From an uncultured Clostridia bacterium (GTDB lineage Bacteria; Bacillota; Clostridia; TANB77; CAG-508), in NCBI GenBank assembly GCA_948517135.1, contig CAORJJ010000018.1, positions 1 to 30,295 on the forward strand: DNA of 30,295 nt. Reading direction: 5' to 3'. The stretch's first letter is position 1. Each line of letters begins with the position of its first letter. This document shows, one piece after another, positions 23,000-30,295 of this stretch. Position numbers and translations under genes: made by a program. Under the pieces are notes generated by a model. It was given only the letters and a program-made list of their open reading frames with translations, was not told the origin of the DNA and did not search any database.

Positions 23000-23968
23000 A
23001 TGCTATTTGAACAAAATCTCAGTATTGCAAAAGACATTTTAGATTCTGGGCACAAAACAGAATGTGATCACCATATTCACACAAAGTATTCAGACGGTTC
23101 TTTTAGTTTAAAAGAAGTCATCAAAATGGCTCAGAATTTGGAACTAAAAAGAATTGTAATAACAGACCATAATAAAATATTGGACTGTTCAAAAGAATTG
23201 GAAACAATTTCGCAGGAAGAATTGGGGAATCTTAAAGTTTTTGTAGGCAGTGAAATTGCTTGCAAAATTTTAGATCAATCAACTAATACCTATATTCCAA
23301 TAGAACTTATTTACTATGGTCCACACCCTGAAAATGTACAAGCATTTATTGACCAATACAATTATAGTATGGTTCCACAGGGAGAACAATTAAGTTTTTT
23401 AATTCAGCAATGTGATAAACATAATTTAAAACATTCTGAAAATTTGCAGATGCCTGATGGAATATTTGCCACAGAGTTCTTATGTAAAGACTTAATAAAG
23501 TATCCTGAAAACAAAAAGTTTTTTGACTCTACGCATCCTATTGTATATTCTGCACCCAAGTTATTTTTCAAAAAGTTTTGTATACACCCTGGCAGTGATT
23601 TCTACATTGATACTACTAAAAATTTGCCATTAGTTACTGAAGTAGCAAATATGGCTATACAAAATGGTGGTATTGCAATTGTAGCGCATCCTTGCTTATA
23701 CATTTATGAGGAACCTGATGAAGTTTTGAGTTTCTTAAACTATGTTTTGGAAACCACTAAAACTGCTGGAATAGAAGTTTTTCATTCGTCTCACACATTT
23801 AAGCAAAGAGATTATTTGTACAAATTCGCAAAACAAAATAACCTTTTGATAGGTGGCGGTACAGATTTTCATTCTGGTCCAGAAACAGTTATTGGATTTG
23901 GAAAGAAAGAGCAACTACTTTCTTTATCGAGTGCTGACTTTGATTGGATTGAAAATATTTTCTCCTAA
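23000..23968 (+). CDS. PHP-domain metal-dependent phosphoesterase
   Basis: A 322-residue protein with the PHP metal-site motifs: DHHIHTKYSDG (23-33), ITDHN (54-58), VGSEI (82-86), AHP (229-231), IEVFHSSH and GGTDFH (His291). All the residues expected to hold the metal cluster are present, so it is likely an active phosphoesterase like the YciV/TrpH or HisK-related proteins; the substrate is unknown. A middle section (about 95-215), longer than in TrpH, holds many Lys/Phe residues and has no recognised motif. AGGAGG lies 6 nt before the ATG. GC (about 36% in a sampled line) is above the backbone. The gene stands alone between two minus-strand units, with its own promoter and the shared terminator at 24007-24047. 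Confidence 0.85.
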   Translation: MLFEQNLSIAKDILDSGHKTECDHHIHTKYSDGSFSLKEVIKMAQNLELKRIVITDHNKILDCSKELETISQEELGNLKVFVGSEIACKILDQSTNTYIPIELIYYGPHPENVQAFIDQYNYSMVPQGEQLSFLIQQCDKHNLKHSENLQMPDGIFATEFLCKDLIKYPENKKFFDSTHPIVYSAPKLFFKKFCIHPGSDFYIDTTKNLPLVTEVANMAIQNGGIAIVAHPCLYIYEEPDEVLSFLNYVLETTKTAGIEVFHSSHTFKQRDYLYKFAKQNNLLIGGGTDFHSGPETVIGFGKKEQLLSLSSADFDWIENIFS

Positions 23969-24001
23969 AGTTACATTCTATTAAAAAGCTAATTTTTATG
24001 A

Positions 24002-24047
24002 GAAAGAAAAAGCAAACTAGTTACAAAATAACTTGTTTGCTTTTTCT
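24002..24047. terminator. Bidirectional terminator between the PHP gene and the giant gene
   Basis: AAAAAGCAAACTAGTTA (24007-24023) pairs, with one mismatch, with TAACTTGTTTGCTTTTT (24029-24045), with T- and A-rich flanks. Confidence 0.9.
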
Positions 24048-24050
24048 TTT

Positions 24051-27000
24051 TTATATACTAGGTTCATCCATATCTGTAATTAATAATCGTTCTCTTCTCT
24101 GATTATCAATTGTTTTATCACAATTTTCTATAAGTTCTTTAATTTTTTCAATATCTTTTACTACAATAGTAGAATTCTCTATATCTATTATTCCATTTTG
24201 TGTCAATAAATCTAAATTAACAAATGTATTTGATGAATATGAATCAATTGTCATTGATTTTCCTTTTGAAGTTGCCCCTAACATTAATTTATACATTTCT
24301 CTTGTATATTCACCAAGTGCCATTTTTCTATCTCTTGTTTCAGTTTCTGTTTTTGCTTTTGTTGTATCAATACCTGATTCAAGAATCATAAGTCCATCAC
24401 ACGTTTCTTCATACAGTATATAGCAATCACCTGTATCATTCATACTTATTCCTATTCTATCTGCATCTGCTAATCCTAAATCATATATTCCAAAACATGT
24501 TACAATTTCAGAAATATTAACAGAATTTCCACTAAATGCACTTTTTCTATCACTTCTTTGCACCATATTAGAAATTGTTTCAATCTTATCTGGATCAATA
24601 TCATATCCTTTTCTTCTAAAAATATCTCTTGTTTTAATATATTTTACTCCATAATCTCCAACATCAACCTTTGTATGAATATGATCATCTTTAGCAAAAT
24701 CATCATTATGTGCTATAAGTACTGAATTTGCACAATCTGAATACAAAGTTCTTGAATCAGCACCTGTATAATTTTTTCCTATCTCTAATGGCGCAACTGA
24801 TACAAGATTACTCATAGTTTTTCTTTTTTCTGACGATAAGTTTACTACCAAATTATCACAACCTAATCCCATACCAACATCTTTAATTAATATTGACTTA
24901 TATTGTTCCTCTGTAATTTTTCCGTTTTCCACAAGTTTTTTTAATTTTATTCTGTCTGTTTCAATCATTCTTTTAGCTGATTGTTGATATACTTCCATTA
25001 TTTCATCAAATCCTCCAGTTTCCTTTAATTGACTTTCGATTTTATGTGGAATTTCAACATTATCAAAACATACTCTATTACCATTTCTCCAACTCCAACT
25101 TTGAGAAATAATACCAGTAGATTTTCCTGTTTCATCTAATTCTTCTACTACAAATAAAGCACCATTCCTCTCTATTGCAGAATGAATCATAGATGATTCT
25201 CCTGGTTGATTTTTTCCAATTGTTTGACAACAATTAGTTATTTCACCAATAGCAAAATGAAGTGGATCATACATTCCTACAATTCTTCCTCTAAAACGTT
25301 TAGTTTCAAATTGTTCTTGTGGTACAGTTTGATATTCTCTTTGTCGCATCTCTTGAAATAGTTTTAAAGCAATCTTTGCTTGTTCTTCTGAAAGCTTTGT
25401 TCCATTTTGTGTTGCTTGATAAATAACTTCATATTCCCCTTTTCCTATTGTAATATTATGATATGCCTCTTTTGAAAACTTAATCAATAAATCATCTGGT
25501 GTTAATGTTCCTTCAATATATGTAGTCTTAAATCCAGGTTCTTCTAAATATGTATCAAATTTAGATGCTAAAATTGTAAATTTGGAATATAAGTCTGGAT
25601 TTGATATAAATTCATCTTTATACTTCAAGAAATATTCTCTAAATTCTTTTGAATATGGAGGGTTTAATGCTGAAAACATATTCTCTGCTTTACCATATGT
25701 AAATAATCCTCTATATTCATTATTTGTAAGTAATTCATAAATCTTTTCTTTTTCTTCTGTACTTATTTTTCTTAATCCTATACTAGCTTTTGTTTCAATT
25801 TCAAAATCTGATTCTTCTGGATAAATCATTGTATCTAACATTTCAGCTTCTTCATATGTTAGTTTTTCAGGCCTATAACATATATTTGTAGTTATTTTTC
25901 GTATCCAACCTCTTCCTATTTTTTCTTCTTCTTTTGTTAGTCCTGCAACAATAGAATGATTTAATTTATCACTCCATTCTGGATCTAAAATTAGTTCATC
26001 TGCAAAAGAAACTAATTCCTCTAAATGTTCTGTTACATGTGGCGAATAATAGGCTTGACCATCTCCTCTTACTCTTTTAAATTCATTTTCCAGATATTCT
26101 CTTACAAAATTTGAATCTACTCTTTCTGTCTTTCTAAGACTATAATCTAATGCATTTCTATAATGCATCTTTATCATATTTTTGGTTTTTTGATTTTCCT
26201 CTATCCCAGTATCTATTATCATAGAATTATTTTCTCTAACTGATTCTAATTTTTGATTAGTACTAATTTCTATAACTTTTTCTACTAGTTGATTTACTTT
26301 ATCTTTATCAACTTCTATATTGTTTTCTGTTAATATTTCAGTTAATAATGATGTAATATCATTATCATATCCAGCCTGAATCCTTTTATTTAAACTCATA
26401 AAAACTTTACAGGTTGTTTTAGAAGTAATTTTTTCTGGTGTTGGCATTAATGTAGGAATACCTTCTAATAGTTTTGATATTATCTTTATATCCCCTATTA
26501 TCTCAAACTTCTTTTCATAAAGAGATTTTATTACCTCATCTTGTTCATAAATTCTACTTAAAATGTCTTCATCAATTTCTGGTACCTCTAACAATTTTTT
26601 TGTTTCTTCATATCCTAAGAATCCTAGCATATGCCCTAAAATTTGCTCATAACTATCTCTTGAGAAATGATTCGAACCATGTAACATATTTGAAGAAGAT
26701 ATATCTTTGTAATTTCTTAACATTTCTCTAGAACGTTTTTCTGGTTCTAAATGTAAAACAAATCCTGGATTATGTATAAAGTCTTCAACATATCCTCTTT
26801 TTAAATCTTCAAATTTTTTCTTAAAATCTTCTTCATGCAATCTACTTTCAAATTCTTCATCACTTAATTTTAGCCCATGCATCATTTCTTCTTTCGCATA
26901 ATGCTTGGGATATTTGTCTAATACTTCCTTTAATTTAGTTGAATTTTCAAGATTATAACAATAAATCTCAAATGCGCTTGAATCTATATTATATAAATCT

Positions 27001-29270
27001 GCAATTGTATCTATATCAAATACTTGTGTTATATTCTTTACTTCATCTGCATCTTTCAGTAGATCAAAAGATTTCCCAACTAAAAATTTTCGATATTCTT
27101 TCTTTGTTAAATCTTGTATTGTAAATTTGTGAATATCAGCTATATTTTCTTTTTTTCCCTCTTCATAGTAAAGTGAATAAAACTTTGCTTTTAATTCTTC
27201 AGGTGCATTTTTATCTAAAACAAAATTAGGATATTTAGTTTTAAAAAATTCTGGAATATATGGCTCACCATATTCAAGTGTTTTAGATAATATATCTTTT
27301 TCAACCTCACTCTCAATAACAGTTTTTAATAACTCTAAATCTGTAATTTCATCAAAATCAACTGTATAATCTTTTCTATATTTTGTTTGGTATATTTCTG
27401 CCATTTTAATAGTATCAATATTATCTTTTATAAAATTTAAAATTTCACTTTCAGATTGTTCTAATGCTCTTAATTCATCAAAAAATGTAATATATGTATA
27501 GTTATTTTGATTTTTAAATGTAATATATGGTTCTTGTATTCCTACTTCAAAATCTTTTCCTTCAAAAAAATTTATCCAATCTGAATTACTTTCAAAATCT
27601 GCTATATCTAATGTTTTACTATAAAATTTATTCTGTAATTCCTGTGGTGCGTCTTCTCCTAAAAACATTCTAGGAAATTTATTTTTAAACTTTTGAGAAA
27701 AATCTCTAAAATCTATTGGCTGAAGATTATTATAATTAAAATCAGTACAACCTAGTACAATCATTCTTCTTACACACTCTTCAAAATCATCTATAGAATA
27801 TGGTTCCTGATAATCATCTGGTTCATCAGTTCTATAATATAGAGTTCTATCATGACTACGTATATTACCTGCATAATGCAAGTAATAATCATTCATTCTT
27901 TCAGCAAGAGCAAAGTTATTTTTTGAAAAAACATTTCCATTTGATTTATCAAATTCCATTACTGTTTCTAAGCCATATGTTTCAAATAGTGATAGTATAT
28001 TACTATTTTCAAAAAGTCTTGGTGATATATTATAACTTTCAATTTTTTCTTGAGTCGTATATTTCATTATAGTTTCAAATCTACTTTTGTCATATTCTGA
28101 CAATCTACTTTTAATAACTTCTAATGAATAATATCTTTCTAATGTTTTTCTAATATCTGATTCTAAATATTCTGCACTATCGCTATTTAATATTTGAGTA
28201 ATTTCCATCTGAACATTTTTTAAGTTCTCATCTTTAGTAGCATCTATATTAATACTTTTGGCTACATCCAAAAAAAGATTTTCTCTAGTAATTGTTCCTT
28301 TAGCTATATCTGGAAAATTTTCAAATAGATAAAAGATCTTTTCTTCAGTTATTTCTCTAAATCTTTCTAAAGAATATCTAGAACTTGAAAATTTACTTAA
28401 AAAATTTTTTTCTTTAAATATTTCCTGATTTTCATAAATATCTTTTATCGATAATTCTTCTTTTATAAATTTTAAAGCAAGCTCATCATTTTCTCCAAAA
28501 TCTATTACTTTTTCACTTGAGATAAGATTTCTAACCTTTGAATTATTTATTATTTTCTTATATGTACTAATATTTAAGTAATTTTGAGATAAAGTTTCTT
28601 CTGTTTTCTCTTTTATAAAATCTATTAGCATACTTTCTGTTACATCTTCATACTCTTCTGGTATTTCTATACTAGAATGATTCAAATCAAAAATATCAAA
28701 CAGTTCTGAATCTATTAATTTTACAACATCTGGTTTTACTTTTCTAAAAAATCTAGATGTTTTTATTGATACTCTTCCATTTTCTATTTCATCATAAAGT
28801 CCATATCTTATAACATCTGTTATATCTAACATCTTCCAATAATATCTTTCTCTAACTTCCTTTGGTAGTTGTCTAGAAACAAATCTATCTGGATGTTTTA
28901 TCATAAATTCTTCATCAAATGATTCTTCATCATATCTTTGAATATCAAAATCAAAATTCTTTATGTTACATCCCTTAACTCTAACACTTCCATTTTCAAA
29001 ACTTCTATCAATTATATTGAAATCAATATTGGCTCTTGTTCCTGAAAAATCAAATCCTAAATCATAAAATCCTTCATATTCTTCAAATGAAATATCAGAT
29101 AAATCACTACTATGTATTTCATCACTTATTTGTTCAAGTTCATTTTCTAAAAGCTTTTGATTTTCTTCAGTTAGATGAATCTTTTCATTTTCAAAATTTT
29201 TAGCTAAATCAAATATTTCTGCTACTTTTCTTTTTATTTCTCTAAATCTTTTTATAGACATTTTAGGCAT
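24051..29270 (-). CDS. Giant protein (1,739 residues) of unknown function
   Basis: A very acidic, Glu/Lys/Asp/Asn-rich, mostly helical protein without signal peptide, membrane segment or recognised catalytic domain. A motif resembling xPxxFLx..APxELxxKFY recurs near residues 535-560 (FPRMFLGEDAPQELQNKFY) and 682-705 (YPNFVLDKNAPEELKAKFY), with a diverged copy near 125-150 (HPDRFVSRQLPKEVRERYY). The C-terminal third has an ordered, Cys/Trp-rich module: IGEITNCCQTIG (Cys1347-1348), GESSMI, GALFVVEE, then IISQSWSWRNGN and CFDNVE (about 1387-1406), followed by GMGLGCDNLVV and YSDCANSVLI. This module looks like a folded enzymatic or ligand-binding domain, but I cannot name it. The gene starts 23 nt after the pseudo-ALDH gene. 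AAAGGA lies about 10 nt before the ATG. GC is about 28%, native. Confidence 0.88.
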   Translation of the reverse strand: MPKMSIKRFREIKRKVAEIFDLAKNFENEKIHLTEENQKLLENELEQISDEIHSSDLSDISFEEYEGFYDLGFDFSGTRANIDFNIIDRSFENGSVRVKGCNIKNFDFDIQRYDEESFDEEFMIKHPDRFVSRQLPKEVRERYYWKMLDITDVIRYGLYDEIENGRVSIKTSRFFRKVKPDVVKLIDSELFDIFDLNHSSIEIPEEYEDVTESMLIDFIKEKTEETLSQNYLNISTYKKIINNSKVRNLISSEKVIDFGENDELALKFIKEELSIKDIYENQEIFKEKNFLSKFSSSRYSLERFREITEEKIFYLFENFPDIAKGTITRENLFLDVAKSINIDATKDENLKNVQMEITQILNSDSAEYLESDIRKTLERYYSLEVIKSRLSEYDKSRFETIMKYTTQEKIESYNISPRLFENSNILSLFETYGLETVMEFDKSNGNVFSKNNFALAERMNDYYLHYAGNIRSHDRTLYYRTDEPDDYQEPYSIDDFEECVRRMIVLGCTDFNYNNLQPIDFRDFSQKFKNKFPRMFLGEDAPQELQNKFYSKTLDIADFESNSDWINFFEGKDFEVGIQEPYITFKNQNNYTYITFFDELRALEQSESEILNFIKDNIDTIKMAEIYQTKYRKDYTVDFDEITDLELLKTVIESEVEKDILSKTLEYGEPYIPEFFKTKYPNFVLDKNAPEELKAKFYSLYYEEGKKENIADIHKFTIQDLTKKEYRKFLVGKSFDLLKDADEVKNITQVFDIDTIADLYNIDSSAFEIYCYNLENSTKLKEVLDKYPKHYAKEEMMHGLKLSDEEFESRLHEEDFKKKFEDLKRGYVEDFIHNPGFVLHLEPEKRSREMLRNYKDISSSNMLHGSNHFSRDSYEQILGHMLGFLGYEETKKLLEVPEIDEDILSRIYEQDEVIKSLYEKKFEIIGDIKIISKLLEGIPTLMPTPEKITSKTTCKVFMSLNKRIQAGYDNDITSLLTEILTENNIEVDKDKVNQLVEKVIEISTNQKLESVRENNSMIIDTGIEENQKTKNMIKMHYRNALDYSLRKTERVDSNFVREYLENEFKRVRGDGQAYYSPHVTEHLEELVSFADELILDPEWSDKLNHSIVAGLTKEEEKIGRGWIRKITTNICYRPEKLTYEEAEMLDTMIYPEESDFEIETKASIGLRKISTEEKEKIYELLTNNEYRGLFTYGKAENMFSALNPPYSKEFREYFLKYKDEFISNPDLYSKFTILASKFDTYLEEPGFKTTYIEGTLTPDDLLIKFSKEAYHNITIGKGEYEVIYQATQNGTKLSEEQAKIALKLFQEMRQREYQTVPQEQFETKRFRGRIVGMYDPLHFAIGEITNCCQTIGKNQPGESSMIHSAIERNGALFVVEELDETGKSTGIISQSWSWRNGNRVCFDNVEIPHKIESQLKETGGFDEIMEVYQQSAKRMIETDRIKLKKLVENGKITEEQYKSILIKDVGMGLGCDNLVVNLSSEKRKTMSNLVSVAPLEIGKNYTGADSRTLYSDCANSVLIAHNDDFAKDDHIHTKVDVGDYGVKYIKTRDIFRRKGYDIDPDKIETISNMVQRSDRKSAFSGNSVNISEIVTCFGIYDLGLADADRIGISMNDTGDCYILYEETCDGLMILESGIDTTKAKTETETRDRKMALGEYTREMYKLMLGATSKGKSMTIDSYSSNTFVNLDLLTQNGIIDIENSTIVVKDIEKIKELIENCDKTIDNQRRERLLITDMDEPSI

Positions 29271-29293
29271 AACTAATACATTCCTTTTCTATT

Positions 29294-30226
29294 TTACTTT
29301 TTAAAAAATAGATTTCTAATCTTTTCAAATATTTTCTTATACCAAGGATTAATTACTTCTACTAAGTCTGTTTGTTTATTTTCCTCTGATTTATTACTAT
29401 CCTTTTTTTCTTTTTCAAATATATCTAATTCTATATTTCTAAATTTATCAGTATATTCTTTATAATAATTTTCTAAATTAAATTCTTTTCCTGACGGATA
29501 CATTATTTGCTTTTTATAATAAAGTTTATTTATCTTATCATTTAATTTTTCCGAATTTAATAATGAACTATTTACAAATACATTTGGTGAATTTGCTAAA
29601 ATAATAAAATTATGTGCTATTTGTGGATTCTTAGTATAAATTGATACTCCTTCTGGTTTCTCTTCATTTATTATATTTAGAGCATTCTCAACTTTTCCTT
29701 CAATAATTTCAAAATTTATATTTTTATCTTTTAATCTTTCTTTTTCTAAATTTATTTCAGTATCAAATGAATGTTCTTCAATATATATTATATTTTTTGG
29801 TAAAAAATTTTTTTGATTTACACTAACTTTTCCATCATCTATTTCAATTACCTCATCAAACTTTTCATACATACATTCTTCAAAAGGCATAATCATAAGA
29901 GTATTACGACTGATGTTAAATTTTGCAAGTGCTTCTGCAAAAATAATTAGAACTAGATTTGACAAACTTAATTCATAATATTCAGTTTGTGATATTGTTA
30001 TTGTATTTCTTGAATAAATCCCCCTCACAAAATATTTAATGACTTCTAATACATCATTAGTTTCTACAACTATATTTCCAATAGGTGCATAAAGTATTCC
30101 TCTATAATAGTCTGTTCCTTGCTTGTAATTATTATTTTTATTATATAAATCCTTTTCTTTATAAGCTTCATTAAAAACATTCAAAATATCATTGAAGGAT
30201 ATATCTACGTTTAACATTTCTATCAT
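29294..30226 (-). CDS. Degenerate ProA/aldehyde dehydrogenase-like protein, start uncertain
   Basis: A 310-residue protein whose middle resembles gamma-glutamyl phosphate reductase (ProA): YAPIGNIVVETND, a helix, IYSRNTITIS, NLVLIIFAEAL, then LPKNIIYIEEHSF and, near the end, GVSIYTKNPQIAHNFI and NVFVNSSLLN (ProA: ILTRD...RF and VYVNAST). The catalytic-Cys segment of ALDH enzymes is missing, and the protein is about 100 residues short, so it is probably not a reductase. The tail is charged (KEKKDSNKSEENKQ) and ends in WYKKIFEKIRNLFFKK, a basic amphipathic helix. No good ribosome site precedes the ATG. The frame stays open upstream for 22 protein-like codons (SNVILNYILSRLIANK...) to a TAA at 30290-30292, so the true start may be lost or shifted. 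It is followed by the giant gene. Confidence 0.6.
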   Translation of the reverse strand: MIEMLNVDISFNDILNVFNEAYKEKDLYNKNNNYKQGTDYYRGILYAPIGNIVVETNDVLEVIKYFVRGIYSRNTITISQTEYYELSLSNLVLIIFAEALAKFNISRNTLMIMPFEECMYEKFDEVIEIDDGKVSVNQKNFLPKNIIYIEEHSFDTEINLEKERLKDKNINFEIIEGKVENALNIINEEKPEGVSIYTKNPQIAHNFIILANSPNVFVNSSLLNSEKLNDKINKLYYKKQIMYPSGKEFNLENYYKEYTDKFRNIELDIFEKEKKDSNKSEENKQTDLVEVINPWYKKIFEKIRNLFFKK

Positions 30227-30295
30227 TTTTTCAAAATTTTCTTTATTTGCAATTAATCTTGATAAAATATAATTTAAAATTACATTAGATTAATC

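Noticed and set aside
1..30295. CRISPR array, insertion sequence ends or transposase genes
   Set aside because: I saw no regularly spaced repeats, no transposase or integrase motifs and no long duplicated segments.

Overview
The window is a low-GC, densely coded bacterial chromosome segment. Sampled 60-base lines are about 28-31% GC in the core genes. Gene content (two Spo0A C-terminal-domain proteins, a DUF421/DUF4363 pair, an Ile T-box, FolT-type ECF genes, a CE4 deacetylase) points to an anaerobic, probably spore-forming Clostridia relative, plausibly an uncultured gut lineage. The genus cannot be read from the sequence. Most genes are on the minus strand and use standard Shine-Dalgarno sites. 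No CRISPR array, insertion sequence, rRNA operon or intact prophage is visible.

Layout. 1-2.4 kb: partial DUF4363 gene with DUF421, a small holin-like membrane protein, and a Spo0A-like protein with a degenerate receiver. 2.4-6.05 kb: an isoleucine T-box operon of a ProX/YbaK-type tRNA-editing protein and ileS. 6.1-9.1 kb: a divergent pair, a PRPP-synthetase-like enzyme and a TMD-NBD ABC protein, both GC-richer than the neighbours. 9.1-11.3 kb: mgtC with a flavin/NADPH oxidoreductase, and a previously masked 48-residue protein. 11.3-14.35 kb: rsuA-folT-ecfA-ecfT, with ecfT frameshifted, and a second Spo0A-C protein. 14.5-17.7 kb: two GC-richer unknown genes around a lipoprotein, a HAD phosphatase and tRNA-Leu(UAG). 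17.8-22.9 kb: a polysaccharide deacetylase, then a probable manganese (yybP-ykoY) riboswitch heading an alpha/beta hydrolase and a Ca/Mn P-type ATPase, both frameshifted. 23-24 kb: a PHP-domain protein. 24-30.3 kb: a two-gene unit of a degenerate ProA/ALDH-like protein and a 1,739-residue protein of unknown function.

Themes. (1) Single-gene or gene-pair inserts of higher GC (6141-9010, 14540-14929, 16899-17645, 23000-23968), each with its own promoter and usually its own terminator, interrupt an AT-rich backbone; several carry a similar TTATGTWA-type motif upstream. (2) Three otherwise well-conserved genes each contain one apparent single-base insertion, which is either real decay or a sequence error. 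(3) The least explained object is the giant protein with its pseudo-ALDH partner. It is the best candidate for an undescribed system, but its function is unknown from sequence alone.
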